Positions 11,100-23,068 are shown, numbered from the stretch's first letter. The stretch: DNA of 64,000 bases from Meconema thalassinum (GCA_946902985.2 OX336393.1:357846779-357910778); one strand, 5' to 3'. A program made the numbers and translations. The notes: a model not told the origin generated them from the letters alone.

Positions 11100-11305
11100 T
11101 CCGCATCCGCCCTACTGTTATCCGCATCCGCCCCGCATCCGCACGACTGTTATCGGCATCCGCCCCGCAACCGCACGACTGTTATCGGCATCCGCCCCGC
11201 ATCCACATGACTGTTATCGGCATCCGCCCCGCATCCGCACGACTGTTATCCGCATCCGCCCCGCATCCGCACGACTGTTATCGGCATCCGCCCCGCATCC
11301 GCATG
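11100..11305. repeat. 32-bp minisatellite of the hAT-like left end
   Basis: About six tandem units of the form ccgcatccgcacgactgttatcggcatccgc. Each contains several ATCCGC words. The same unit, inverted, occurs at the right end of element Y (17104-17235), so the array is an integral subterminal part of this transposon family. Confidence 0.85.
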
Positions 11306-11479
11306 ATTGTTATCCAAATCCGCTGATATTTCAATATTATTTTTAATTTATTAGATGAAGCATATAGTGTTAAACCAACACATTTAGACATTTGAGGAGA
11401 AAGTCGTTCCTGACAATTTGCTTCATTGCAAGGAACTTCAAAGTTGGATGACACTACTGCTTTCTTTACCTCCACTTTA

Positions 11480-11760
11480 GAGCAAACGAAACTGGCTATA
11501 CTTTCTTGGCTACTTTTGCACTTGTGCCTGATGTGCAGTTTGATGTGCCTGATTTGTGTTCTGAGTATGAATACTCTTTTTTTTTAACAGGTAAAACATC
11601 CTACTATATCGTTTACCTTTTCGTTTCCATTGAAAACGTAACCAAATGTCTGCCATATCGTTAACTTGAGCTTTGTTTCACGCACTATTGAATATTCATC
11701 TTGTTTTATTTTAATAGATAGTTTATCCATGTTGGTGAAATCATGTTCATACTCCCGGTC
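11480..11760 (-). pseudogene. hAT transposase BED zinc-finger relic
   Basis: Minus-strand translation gives a BED-type finger. A W-x2-F motif (IWQTFGYVFNG, codon for W at 11652-11654) is followed by a C-x2-C pair (codons within 11587-11598). After a frameshift at a poly-A run comes the GTS...H...HKC part. BED fingers form the N-terminal DNA-binding domain of many hAT transposases. Downstream the frame runs through 11278-11475 for about 65 residues into the minisatellite; I cannot assign that part firmly. Most of the transposase (RNase H-like core) has been deleted, so X depended on another copy to move. Confidence 0.6.
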
Positions 11761-12110
11761 GCGTTAACATTCACTAATAATAAGTGAACTTCTCTTTACG
11801 CTTGGAGAAAGGGATTGACATTTGGCCGTAAGTTACAAGTCTGTCATCATCCTTCTGCTTCTTGACCCATCCATGTTCGCATAGTTGATGTCAACATAAC
11901 TCTCCCCGTTGCAATATCACAGTCAACGTGTTATCATCAGACCTTATAGGATAGCTTAGACGGCGAAGTAGCTGATTTGAGAAATGTTAATGATGTCACC
12001 ACGATGAACTAACAAGCTTATTGACAGCATTATATCTCGTAAAATACTTATAGTAATGTCGATTATTCAGGTCCGTATTGACGTGAAGCTTTTTGTGAAG
12101 TTTTGTTGCA

Positions 12111-12154
12111 CAGGCTGAGGAAGGGGGAGTATTAGCCCCCGAAACTTGTCCCTG
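12111..12154 (+). ncRNA. Hammerhead ribozyme, apparently intact
   Basis: CAGG is followed by CTGAGGA (fits the CUGANGA core), then stem II GGGGG/CCCCC with an 8-base loop, GAAAC, a two-base TT loop, the GTC cleavage triplet, and CCTG pairing back to CAGG as stem I. One A is unpaired between the core and stem II, as in the other hammerheads here. The very short helix III (AC/GT) is the form known from Penelope-like elements and related retroelements, which are thought to act as dimers. No GIY-YIG or RT coding sequence is visible nearby. An AATAAA follows about 17 bases later. Confidence 0.75.
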
Positions 12155-12159
12155 TAAGT

Positions 12160-15100
12160 AGTTAGAAATAAACAGTATTGAAGGCGGAAAATCTATAATT
12201 CTTTCAAAGTTATACTTACTGTAGTCTAATAATGGCTGTGAGAATTGATGAGATGTGAAGACCATCTACTACAAACATACGGTACTGTCCCCGTTATCAG
12301 GATAGTAGGCTGTCAGATATCCGCCCCCTCAATCGGATTGCCAATAATCAATCGCACCGGCACAGCTACATCAATGAAAATGGCACTGACAGATACTATC
12401 GAGATTAGAGCACAATAGTTAACAAGAAATTATTGTGGAACACACCAAAATATACTGGGGTTCATACTTACCTTTACTTACCTCTTAAATTTATCTCGGG
12501 GACTGGGTTGTCAACTGGATCACTTAAAGTATGCCCACACAATAACCTCCACCATGATATTTAAAATGAACCACAACGAAGACGAGAAACTTTAAACTGC
12601 ACAATAATTTATTTCACATAAAGAATGAATTTAGCAAAAATAAACAACAAAATCCACGTGGCAATCAGAAGCCATCGACCACATAACCATGTCCTCCTGT
12701 CGGACTTGTATACTCTACATACAATGTTTCGGCTTTCTCAAGCTCAAAATAACGTAAAAATAATAATGCACTTGGAATGGAAACGGGATTTGGGACGAGA
12801 CACATATCAATTGTTTTGCGTGTTTATATACTTCATATTTTATTTATAGCCACAAGGCTATTATGTAAACGTCCTTGGCCTCTATCATACAGTTGCCTGG
12901 GCCAGCTGCAATGCACCTGCATCGTCAAAGTGGACTCACCAGTCCGTTCAACCCTAGCATAAGCGAGTTACATCAGAGCTTAGCTCTCCTTCAAAACACG
13001 TTAAATGTCCACATCTCATCTGAAATATTATCACGCAAATGTTTTAAATGCTCCATTCAAACACCAGTGGATTACTCCAACAATCCCAAATCATGTTTTA
13101 ATTGTTCAATCCACTTGCTTAATTAGCGTTGTTTAGAGTATAAAAACAAAACTCCTAATGTTAATAACAAAAGTTCATTAATTATTTATAACAATAATAA
13201 ATTGTTTATAACAATGTCAAACGACAATTGAAAATTTTATACACGCCTCTATTAATCCCTTTCATTACAAATTGTTATCAAAGATATTTACAAAATTATT
13301 TTACAATATTATATTGTTTATATTATTTATACAAGAAATACATTAAACCACACGTTTATCCGGTTGATAATTACTCAAATCGTGGTGATATAAGCGACCA
13401 ATGAAGGTTAGTTATATTTAACTGTCAAATTCAGGTTTAATAAGGTTTAATAATAATTATAATTATTTGTGACGGTAACCTCCATTCAAAATCTTCATCT
13501 CAAATTATTTAACACTCTTGTTAACTTTAACAGTATCTTCACATGAATAACTTTCAAAGAACCAGGACAATACATTCAGCGGAAAAATACTTCGCTCAAA
13601 ACGCACAAAATTGCTCAACAATAGGCCCAGAATTCATCATATATCTTCATATATATGGCATCAAAATCTTCCAAATTACATACAAAAACCTCCACTCATA
13701 AATTCAACAACTTCATTTATTACTGTGGGAACCTCCTTCATTATTCAAGGGCATTACTCATCAGCGACTTTTACAGGTCCACTGAACTAACGATTATACA
13801 TCCATTGTTCCTCTTCAAAAATTCTTATATTCATCAATTGTATTAATGTCTGTTATTATTTAACCTTCGTGGGTTTCATTCATGAATCGATATGAAGTAA
13901 AAATTTGCCAATCACAAATAAATTTAATAGCAAATACGATTAGACACTCCTCCCTGGTCTATCAAAATTGAGATTAATATCTTCAAAGTAACGCAGTATA
14001 AAAATACTATCTTCAATCAAAGTTCATCTAAACGGCATAAATAGTCGAATAGAATACAATTAGACTGTGGAATGCAAACATTATTGTTCCAATCTATAAT
14101 TGAGAAAAACTCCTATCAAATGTTCATTACTATAGTGTATTCAATAAATCGTAATCAAAGTTCATATTTCATAAAATTGTCTATAATGCAATGATAAATG
14201 TCTATGTTGCAATCATGTTCATAAGACGACTAGTATTTCAAAGATCGTCGATAACGTATTAGATTTTAACGCTCTAAAATCATTTAATTATTCTTCTTTC
14301 TTGAGGATGACAGAAAATTGGTCAAAGTAATTTACTGAATAGAATTACTTTAATAAAATGACACGCTGTCTGAATTCAAATCTGCCATAGAAATCGTTAA
14401 CTTTACAGTCAAATCGTGACTACAAAAATATGCAAATTACTGAAAGAATCTAAATTATCAGTCTCAACTGATCCAAAATTATTTAGGTATGCCAATGACA
14501 TAACAATGTCTCAACAAATCGTAGAAAAAGGCATAAATCATCGAAGTGTACTGAGTAGAGAAATGTCAATCAAGAAAATGGGGCAAAAGATAGGACAAAA
14601 AATATGGGAAAAATGGTTGCTCAGATATCGCTACATGACTCAAATAATACAAGAAACGTTCACGACTACCTTATCTGTTGATTGAAGTTCTAGAGGAAAG
14701 TTTTCAAAGAAAACTGCTGTTGGTTCCATTTCACCAGCGTAAAGATGTGCTCCGTCCTCGAACCTGGAATCAGCGTCCTCGGAGAATCGAACTGCTTCCT
14801 TCTCCGGAAATTGCACTGCTCCATGTATACGAAAGACATCCTTCTGGCAAAACTCTTCTTTATGAGCCGGGTCCACCCTGGCCTCTCTTGAAAGTTCCCT
14901 GAAGTTCCAGTCGTAATTCGCCATGAAGTTTATTGCAGTTATTTCCGCAGAAATATTCATAATCGTGGAGTATGATGATATTTCCACTGTCATTTGATAT
15001 AATTCAGCGATGGATTCACGATGCATGAGTGTAGTTGGATGTTCACTACATGCTCGCTTTTGTAGAATGACGTTTAACGAAGTTCCATGCTGTTACTTCA

Positions 15101-16260
15101 CTCCATCGATATATGTCCCAATTGCATTAAAGCCTTAGCCTTCCATCTCAACTTCTGTTATAATCATTGAAAGCACTGCAAGATTATAATGTTCCATAAT
15201 AGAATGTATCGTTGTATTACCAAACGTATGCTCCAATATCACGGTTGCGATATACGTGTCAGCCGTAGTGTATACTGTGGAATTTTAAAAGTGCCTCTCA
15301 GGTGGCGAGAAAATCACCTTTGTCTGCAGTCTTAAAATGCCAATATCTTTCAAAGTATAACTGTGAAATTGTTCAAATCTTCTACACACCTCAATGTTGT
15401 ACTGCCCAATTGAATTATAATGAAGGCAGAAGTTAACTCTTTATATCTTATCTGGTAGAAACGTTAATGTGAGCGTTTCAACTTCACCTAGTTTCGAACA
15501 GCGTAAAATGGAACTGCTCCGTGTTCGTTCGATGCGCCGGGCTTTAACCACACGCTAAAGACAACTTGCTTCACTTATTCACTCGACAATGACTATCTGA
15601 CATCAGAAATATGTACGGTATCAGCGGTATGAGAGATATGAGAGATATGAGCTCCTCTATCCTGTGCACGACCTTTTATCAACTTCTTAAGGGGCGTATC
15701 CATCCCTTCCATAGCATGTTGCTCCGTCATTGCTAGAAGTTTTAACTTTGGCTATACTTGACGGATTTTCAAATTTCAAAAACTCAAAATTAATTTCTTC
15801 AAAATTCCAAATCAATGCCATAACTGAAAATAGTTTTCCACAAATCTGCATGCCAAAAGTAATTAAATATCGTAGTTTCAGCAATCTCCGTCTTCCTTCC
15901 AAACTATGGTTCATTGGTTCGAGTCTCTCCTCCAATAGCGTAACTTCTTCCTTAGCACAATACCTTGTTTCCTGCCACTGCGTCGTAAATTTCAGATCTT
16001 TCTCGAACAAAATCATGACGTCACCAAGAATCTCAGCTCAACCAGCCTACTTGCATGAAATCTGCGTCATCCGTGCCTACGTCATGAATATACACGTCAC
16101 AACTATGACAGCCATAACTTTATTCATATATGCCAATACAGCCATCGTGGTCTCAATATAATTCAATTTACGGGGGCAGTACGTAATAAAATTTAGTTGA
16201 AAGCATGAGTAAAATCATCTTAATTTTAATAAGTGCAATAGGTGCCTGAATATTTCGTAC
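12160..16260. other. Unassigned interior of element X
   Basis: About 4.1 kb without recognisable protein domains. The part from 12440 to about 14700 is AT-rich and resembles the LTR-like block at 4760-8500 in composition only. The frames 14416-14685, 14640-15026, 15687-16016 and 15730-16161 overlap each other on opposite strands and show no domain signature. The region may contain further insertions that I could not delimit. Confidence 0.35.
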
Positions 16261-16865
16261 GCAATAGGTAAAGTCCTGCGCGGATGCGGATATCCGCGGT
16301 CGTAACATTTTTCGCCATGCGGGTATACTTTGCATGGTTTTGCGGATAGCGGATAAGCTGCGGATAATGTTCGGAGTAAATTTGCGGATTGTTTTTAGAA
16401 TACAATCCGAACTTGTTGAATATCATGGAGAAAGTTGGCTAATTGTGCGCAGCGTGTAACCGTGCGCACCTATGTTTTTCGAGTTGGTAGTACAACTAGA
16501 AACTCAGTTCATTGCTACCCTCAAGCTGTCATCATACCTATCAGATGGGGACAGTCAGCATGAAGACAGTCACTATGTGATAACCGGAGGCTTGGATGAA
16601 GAAACTTAACACGTTGCATGTTATTTTCTTTAGCCAGCAAAGATTAGAAGGTAAGCCTACAGTTGTGATTCAATTATTATTTAAAATTAAATGTAGTTTT
16701 TACCGTGGTTTTGCATGTATTTATTTTTCAATATAATAGATTAGTTTACCGGGATTCAGCGAGTTACGTTTTAAAAACATAGTGGGGTAACGGTGAGCCG
16801 AACGTAATGATACAAGTAAATACAACGCGACATTAATGCCAAAATATATCGTGTTTGTTCTCCAA

Positions 16866-17000
16866 ATGCCAAGAAATTATACCCGGAAAACGGAGAAAAA
16901 CTCATACCCGGCAGAAAATGTGCAGAAAGCTCTATGTGCGATTAGGGATGATGGGAGGAAAATAAGGGAAGTGAGGAGAAGTTTCAACATTAGTATGGCT
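16866..17000 (+). pseudogene. Pipsqueak/pogo-type HTH fragment
   Basis: From ATG 16866 about 43 residues read as MPRNYTRKTEKNS followed by AENVQKALCAIRDDGRKIREVRRSFNIS. This matches the general pattern of the N-terminal psq/CENP-B-like helix-turn-helix of pogo-type transposases and their domesticated relatives. The frame continues to 17168 but only into the minisatellite. A pogo-type domain does not belong to a hAT element, so it was probably captured or inserted. Non-functional. Confidence 0.5.
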
Positions 17001-17103
17001 TTCCAACACTCATCCCATGCGCAAAATTTCCCAACCCATGCGCATGATTACCCTGCAAATATTATTGTAATGCCAGTAGATTCGGTTAACAAACTTGTGG
17101 ATG

Positions 17104-17235
17104 AAAGTCGTGCGGATGCGGGGCGGATGCGGATAACAGTCGTGCGGATGCGGGGCGGATGCGGATAACAGTCGTGCGGATGCGGGGCGGATGCGGATAA
17201 CAGCCGTGTGGATGCGGGGCGGATGCGGATAGCGT
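17104..17235. repeat. 32-bp minisatellite of element Y right end
   Basis: Four tandem units of gtcgtgcggatgcggggcgg plus atgcggataaca. It is the inverted counterpart of 11100-11305. Confidence 0.9.
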
Positions 17236-17489
17236 TTTGTCTATCCGCGCAGGGCTCTAGCAATAGGCTATAGAAGTATTCCTCTTTTAAGCATGAAGCT
17301 GTAGATTTGCATATCAAATATGTAATATTATCGTAAGTTCCACATTGTATTCCAAAAACTATCCGCAAATTGACTCGAAACATTATCCGCAGCATATCCG
17401 CTATCCGCACGGCCATGCAAACTATATCCACGTGGCGAAAAATGTTGCGGATATCCGCGGGTTTATCCGCGCAGGGCTTTACATATAAC

Positions 17490-19000
17490 TACGTGGTTGT
17501 CTTCGTCGACTTTAAGAAAGCTTACGACTCTATCGACCGAGAGACATCTAAGTATATAATACGCTAACGTGTTTGTTTCACAAAACTCAAACTCCTAAAC
17601 CAGAGAGAGAGTTAGAAGGTGTGGTTTGTACCAAAATCTTTCAAATCCTCTCAATAGTACAGGAAAAATCTTGCATTTCTTGAAACGTCAACGGAAATAT
17701 ATTTGTTTAAAAATGTGTTTTCAACAAATAAACAAGACGATAGCCCCTGGCAAAACTGTGTCGCATACAGCCCGCATAGCACTACATCTGGGCGGGTAGA
17801 CTGTACACATGGGGCGCACACAACCCAATATGGGAGAGTTCACGCACGGGCCGGTAGTCACTTAAGATTCTTGAAGAATTGGGGGGTCGATGACTCTTCC
17901 ATAAACTTGATTAGACAAACACCAACACAGTGTCGAAGATGAAATAGGTGAGGTCTAGGAGCCATTTGAAATCAAAACTGGGGTCAGACAAAGCGATGGA
18001 CTCTCTCCGCTTCTTTTGAAATGCATAATGAAAAACATTATTAGAAAATGGGGGGAGACGTTGCACCAAATCGAAATGGGATGAAGCTCGATTCAGATCA
18101 GGTACCAAACTGAAACTACTGTAGTATACATTGACTGGCTTTTACAAATTACTTGGCTATTTTGCCAACAACATTGAATCAGCAAATTATGAAGATCAAC
18201 CGGATGAGAGAAGTAGTACTGCGAGTAGGAATGCAGATCTCCTTCAAGACAAAATACATATCAAATATCAGTCACGGGCCAGGATGGATGATCACAAATT
18301 ATGAGACGATTGGACGGGCCAAGAAAATCAAATATCTCGGTGAGATAATACTACAAACTGGACTGGAACAAGAAGCCATCAATGACAGGTTCTGGAAGAT
18401 AGACCGGGCGCTCATTCTAACGCAAAACATCTGTAATAAGAAGGCGTTGAGTATAGGTGCCAAGCTTAGGTACTAAAATTATACTGTCTTTAAACCGGAA
18501 GAGCGGTATGCTTCAGAGACTTTGACTTTGTGTAGACAAGAACAAGACGACAAATTATTAAAACGAAAATGAAGGATTTTACAGATGATTTTAGGCAGCA
18601 GATGGGTTGATCGCCAGGTACGATTGAGATCCAATGAAGAACTATGCACCAAGTTAGAACCAGTAATATCGTCCATCAGAAAGAAAAGATTGCTGTCCTA
18701 TGGACACATCTTCCGTATGACTGATCACCAACTGACTAAGAAAATCTGGAATTTCACAAAGCCAAAGGCAACGAAATGGAGATGTTTCCAAGAATGTGAG
18801 AAAGACTTGATGCAAATTGGTATTCCAGAAACCAAAATCCACGACATATTTGAATTCAGACAACTGGTTAAAAACTATCCATATTTTAAAGTGGAATCTA
18901 ATCCTAGGAGATGAGTGGGCCTCTGCCAGAAGCACGAAAGAAGGCACTGATCGTTGAACTCAAGAAATACTGGGAGAATGTTTAGGTCGATAGAATAACA
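17490..19000 (+). pseudogene. LINE reverse transcriptase relic, C-terminal part
   Basis: This is the continuation of the LINE interrupted at 11061. It starts with the RT catalytic block FVDFKKAYDSIDRE (about 17500-17540). Further on, EPFEIKTGVRQ and DGLSPLL appear at about 17965-18010. The usual FADD position near 18145 is decayed. Then come a block with KIKYLGEIIL (18320-18350) and the C-terminal block RKKRLLSYGHIFRMT with LTKKIW (18680-18760). The final frame ends at 18914. The stretch 17575-17915 fits poorly and may be an insertion. Stops and shifts throughout show a dead copy, of the same family as 919-1329. Confidence 0.75.
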
Positions 19001-19069
19001 AGATCTAGACACAAATGAAAATTGATGTTATATAGTATGCAGAGGCTGAATTCAAATGTAAAATATTAA

Positions 19070-20450
19070 TAACTAGCGGACCCGTGCGAGAAATCTCGCT
19101 TGCTCATAAACCACACTTTTCCCAATAGGTTTATAATGAGAGGCTTATGGAGATAGGTTGTTATGTTTTTTATTTCAACCAAATGATTAAAGAACACTAT
19201 TTACATTTCAGTTAGAATTCCATGTTCTACGTTCCTTAACTTATGAAGGCAATCACTGAAAATTGGATCATCATAACACTCACCGGTTATTCGATATTTA
19301 TGAAATTGTACGATTTGAGTAGGCCTACTCATTCCTTTGACTTACTGTTTCTGAACTCCATGCAAAATGATAAAGGAAATACCTCAGAATGTTAAAATGA
19401 CATGAAACAGGTGTCACAGCGGCCAAAATGTGAAGTGGACAACAATTATGGAACGTATTTTCATACAACAACAGTATCTGCAAATCGCACACTTCGTACA
19501 TTTTTTTAAAGTCAATTTTTAAAGAAATTCTAGATAGGCTATTTATGACATTAGAGTGCAATTGGTCACTGCTAATGTCTATTCTGTTTCATTTGAAGGT
19601 TCATTTGTCACGATCGGTCGCTTGTAAGCGCCGCAGGAGGGATCTATACTACTGAAATGATATATATGATGATAATAATAAATAAAGGTAAATAGAAAAC
19701 CCGGTACAAATCAATGATAAATTGAAACATTTAAGCAAACCTTAACATTTTAAGGTTCCTACTGCCATTCAATGCACTCGCCTGAAAGGGGATACGTGTA
19801 ACGGGGATTTGCCTTAGGACGGGAAGAAAGAAGTGCCAACAGGGGGTGTTAGAACGTGTGCGTGCGGAGAATGAGTTCAGTCGGAAGTGGGCCGGTAGTC
19901 TCTTGCGGCCTTGTGATGCGAGTGCTGATTCGATGGCACGGGACTTACTGTAATGATGGCGTAAGGTTGTTAGGAGAACATGGTGATCGTGTCGCGCAGG
20001 AAGAGCGGGACTCCCATCACAATGAAGGAACAGATTTGTTATCATTTTAAATGATCTTGTCGACTTCGTCGTTACGCTGGTGTCTGTCGTTACGTTACGG
20101 TGACGGGACGAAATGTACCCAGATGCACTGAGGTGTGTGACGTCATAGTACTGCTTGGTGCATGTGTTCCCCGACAATCTCTACTTCGTTAGTACCGTAT
20201 AAGACAAAAATCCCCGATTCTTGGATGTCACGGGTAATCTCGAGAACCACTGGATGGATTTTGATGCGGTTTTCACCATTCTATAAAGGATATCTCGAGG
20301 AAAGAATCTGTAGAAAATAATTTATGTATGATCAAAGGAAGCCAAGCAGTAACGATTTCAGTGAAAATGTCGAAAACAAACTTGGTGTCCGTGCGCTTCT
20401 TAAGCTTACGCTGGGCAAACCGTTAAAAATATCAATATACTATGAGCGTA
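19070..20450. repeat. Possible interspersed repeat, unclassified
   Basis: It starts with actagcggacccgtgcgaga, a kind of beginning I know from abundant insect repeats. At 20220-20300 it has the wording 'ctggatggattttgatgcgg' that is typical of the same kind of element. The central part (19600-20180) contains overlapping frames without domains. I cannot define ends or a class. Confidence 0.3.
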
Positions 20451-21346
20451 AGAATTGGTCAGCATGAAAAGTTCTACAAAAAAGTCCGCGAGAGCATATC
20501 TCCATCTTCATTACATCGCCCACTATAAGTGTTTTTAGACTGGATGGAAGGGGCATGTCCCCGCGCGCTCTGGTGAGCGTGACGGCGTCCCGGGCGCTAG
20601 ACCTTGCTTTGCCCTTGGTTTGCACTTGCCGTTCGCGAGTAATTTGAAACAAGATAAGCAAGATAAGTATTATGCAGATAACTTTCTAACATGTCAAGAG
20701 TCTTTGGCTTTGAGCGGAGAAGCCTCCAGCCTTTCTAGCATTTTTCAGCATTTGTAGCATTTAAATTAATACAAAGTCTAGTCTTTCTGACTGACTGTCA
20801 CTTTTTTAGTTGAATGGAAGCTGCTTTATTGGCAGTCTAGTATTAGTGTAATTTTAAGGGGGTGAGACTGGTGGGGAGAAAGGAAAACTTTATGCTATAT
20901 TTACCCTTCGGTTCCTGTCGATGGTTCTGACTTCTGATCTGCTCCCTGTGGTTCTGAGGCCTTCATCCTCTCGCGAATCACATGCCGATTCCTTCTCGAA
21001 GGCTCTCCGCCAAAGGATTGTCCTCCCAGTCAAAGAGCGTCGAAGACTCCCCGACACTGTCCTGTTCCACTCTCTGATCCCTTAATTTGTGTATTTGTTG
21101 TCAACGTTTTGTCTTCCGTTTTGCTTGTTGTATAACGCTGTTTCGTCGGTGTTTATTTGAAGAAAAGTCATATTCGTGTAGGGATTTTGTTGTCTTTCTT
21201 CGGCGTGGTGCTTGTTGCTATATTTTTTTGATGTGAGTGTTGCGCTATCGTTGCTTCATGGACGTTTCCTTGTGCTGAGGATTTTCTGTATTCCTGTATT
21301 ATCTTGGGGTGCGTTAGGAGTGCTTTTCGAAGTGTTGGGGCTTATC
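20451..21346. other. No gene seen
   Basis: Moderately GC-balanced, without domain-bearing frames. The frame 20440-20661 (minus) has no recognisable features. Confidence 0.35.
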
Positions 21347-21359
21347 AATAGAACCAATA

Positions 21360-21783
21360 GCGGCTTCGGTGGCGTAGTCGGTAGCATGCTGAACTGCTGT
21401 GCCCAAGATAGCGGGTTCAAACCCGGCCAAAGTCGTCGGATATTTTAAGAGCGTTAAAATCCTTCAGTATGCCTTCCTTCGGAGGGGAAGTAAAGCCGGC
21501 GGTCCTTAGTCATAGATTTATGGCATGTAAAAGATCCTTTCACAGACTAAACATGTGTAAAGCAAAATTTGTTAGGTTAGATTTCGTCAGAACGCTCTAT
21601 CAAAGTTCCAACGTTCACCAGTAGGTATCATTGATATCTGGTGGCGAAAGTTGGAACTACTTGAAATTGAATGGAACTTGTAGCTCACCCTTTAGGGTGT
21701 CCGCTGGAAGCAGCTACAGACTCAGGCGAGCCGGACACTCCCAGCACTAAATGCCATACGATAAATAAATAAATAAATAAATA
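21360..21783 (+). mobile_element. tRNA-derived SINE with (AAAT)n tail
   Basis: The tRNA-like head carries an A box TGGCGTAGTCGG near 21370 and a B box GGTTCAAACCC near 21417. The body shares the head-proximal 250 bp of the TTGG-tail SINE family (ccttccttcggaggggaag, tagatttatggcatg). The 3' part differs and ends in ataaataaataaataaataa. A perfect 13-bp duplication, aatagaaccaata, flanks it (21347-21359 and 21784-21796). This is a SINE with the shared head joined to a different tail, implying a different LINE partner. Confidence 0.85.
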
Positions 21784-22062
21784 AATAGAACCAATATCAA
21801 TCTGCTTAACCGTTGGAGTACCTATTTTCATGCCGTTTAATGGTCAAATACGTAGATGTGCAGAGGAAAATTTTACAAACTAGCTCCACCACCACCCATA
21901 CAATTATCAACTGTCTTAGTACCTAGATAGGAGTGCAAGCCTCATGAGACGTGAATCTGAAGTGATCCAAGGATATGCTATATAAAGCTTTTAAATGCTG
22001 AGTTACCCAGTTAGCTATTTGCTACCTCAGTGCCAAGTCTTTCATTTAGGCCTACATTAAAA

Positions 22063-23068
22063 AAAAGTAGTTCTGTGAAGAACTAAGTAGCCGATTACCA
22101 TATATCCTACTGGTTTTACTTAGGACACGAGATATGAAAACGAGAGTTTAAAATTTGCACAGCCACCATTTTTAAGTTCTCATAAAATTCCATTAAATGA
22201 GACGTCAGTATATTAAGGCTAGTATGAAGACATACCATGGCAAGTTCACAGCCTTTGGATGAAAAGTCCCGAGAAAAATCCATATAAATATTTGAATTTG
22301 GCGTCACAGCCATGTTCTTTTTGTGCTCACCAGGTTATTAAAAGTCCCATAGGTGAAGTTAATAGCCTCTATCAACATACAAACTTTCAGTTTGATTGCT
22401 GCAATAGGTTCGTAGATATTGAGAGCCGTCTAAATATTTCGGATGGTGGCCATGTTGGATTGTTCCATTATGTAGGCCATAGAGTTATGTACTGTTTGAT
22501 GAAGATTATTGCGTAGGTTCATTATTCAAACTTTCACTTCGAGCGCATGGTTTAATTTTGAAATTTCGCACAACCACCAACTTCAGGTTATGTAAATATT
22601 TCAACTAAATTAGATGTCAGTACATTACAATGTGTATAAACATTTGCTGTACCAAGTTTCACTGCGCTCAAATGGTTAAATAGCGAGAGAAGTCTGTTTA
22701 AATTTTTCAAATTCGCTTGGCCGCCATGTTGGTTTTGTAGTGAACAGGTTTATGAAAATCACATAAATGAACTTCTAGTAGTACCTTTTATATCTGTATA
22801 AAATTGCAGAGTGACATCTCTTACTGTTGCGGGTATATAGAACGCCAGTGAAATATTTCGTGCGGCCGCCATGTTGGATTGGTGAAATAAATTAAAATTT
22901 GATAGGCACATTCAAGGTCGTACGAAGAGTTGTATGCATTGACCGAGTTTCATAGAAATCGTTTCGGCCATTCAGATTTTAGGAGGGGGACATACACACA
23001 CATACACACACACGGACAAAAGATTATCTCATAAGCCTATTTTTCTTAAATGAAAATAGGCTAAAAAT
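22063..23068 (-). mobile_element. HINE-like element A
   Basis: The minus-strand 3' end is at the left: stem-loop agttctgtgaagaact (22069-22084), then tagccgatta and catatatcc. The 5' end is at the right: agcctatttttcttaaatga and aaaataggct (about 23033-23062), next to TCTCATAAG and a short ACAC run. The body is a set of diverged repeats with the phrases 'gccaccatgttgg' and 'gccaccatttttaag'. The arrangement is that of copies B, C and D, in the opposite orientation. There is no coding sequence. The frames 22116-22313 and 22259-22516 are fortuitous. Confidence 0.7.

Larger units (their letters stand above)
16269..17259 (+). mobile_element. hAT-like element Y nested in X, inverted
   Basis: A 991-bp element flanked by a perfect 8-bp duplication, gcaatagg (16261-16268 and 17260-17267). 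Its left end matches the right end of X in inverse orientation: about 150 bp, with CGCGGATGCGGATATCCGC, TTTTTCGCCA and GCGGATAGCGGAT landmarks. Its right end matches the left minisatellite end of X. Y is therefore a member of the same family inserted backwards into X. It has no hAT transposase. It carries an unrelated HTH fragment (16866-17000), so it is non-autonomous. Confidence 0.85.
11070..17481 (-). mobile_element. hAT-like DNA transposon (element X)
   Basis: The ends are TAGAGCCCTGCGCGGATA (left) and, inverted, TAAAGCCCTGCGCGGATAAA (right). They are flanked by a perfect 8-bp duplication, catataac (11062-11069 and 17482-17489). Eight-base duplications and 15-20 bp TIRs starting TA are typical of the hAT superfamily. 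The left end carries a 32-bp minisatellite; the right end carries spaced GCGGAT motifs. Just inside the left end, on the minus strand, is a BED zinc-finger relic (11480-11760) as expected for a hAT transposase, but the catalytic body is gone. X interrupts the LINE relic and was itself hit by element Y (16269-17259). The interior also holds an orphan hammerhead and about 4 kb of unassigned DNA. Confidence 0.8.

Noticed and set aside
11278..11475. C-terminal dimerisation segment of a hAT transposase (ERLSPQMSK block)
   Set aside because: The resemblance to the hAT C-terminus is weak and the frame also continues directly from the BED region; not enough to claim it.
11996..12265. 89-residue protein on the minus strand
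   Set aside because: It lies antisense across the hammerhead at 12111-12154 and has no domain features.
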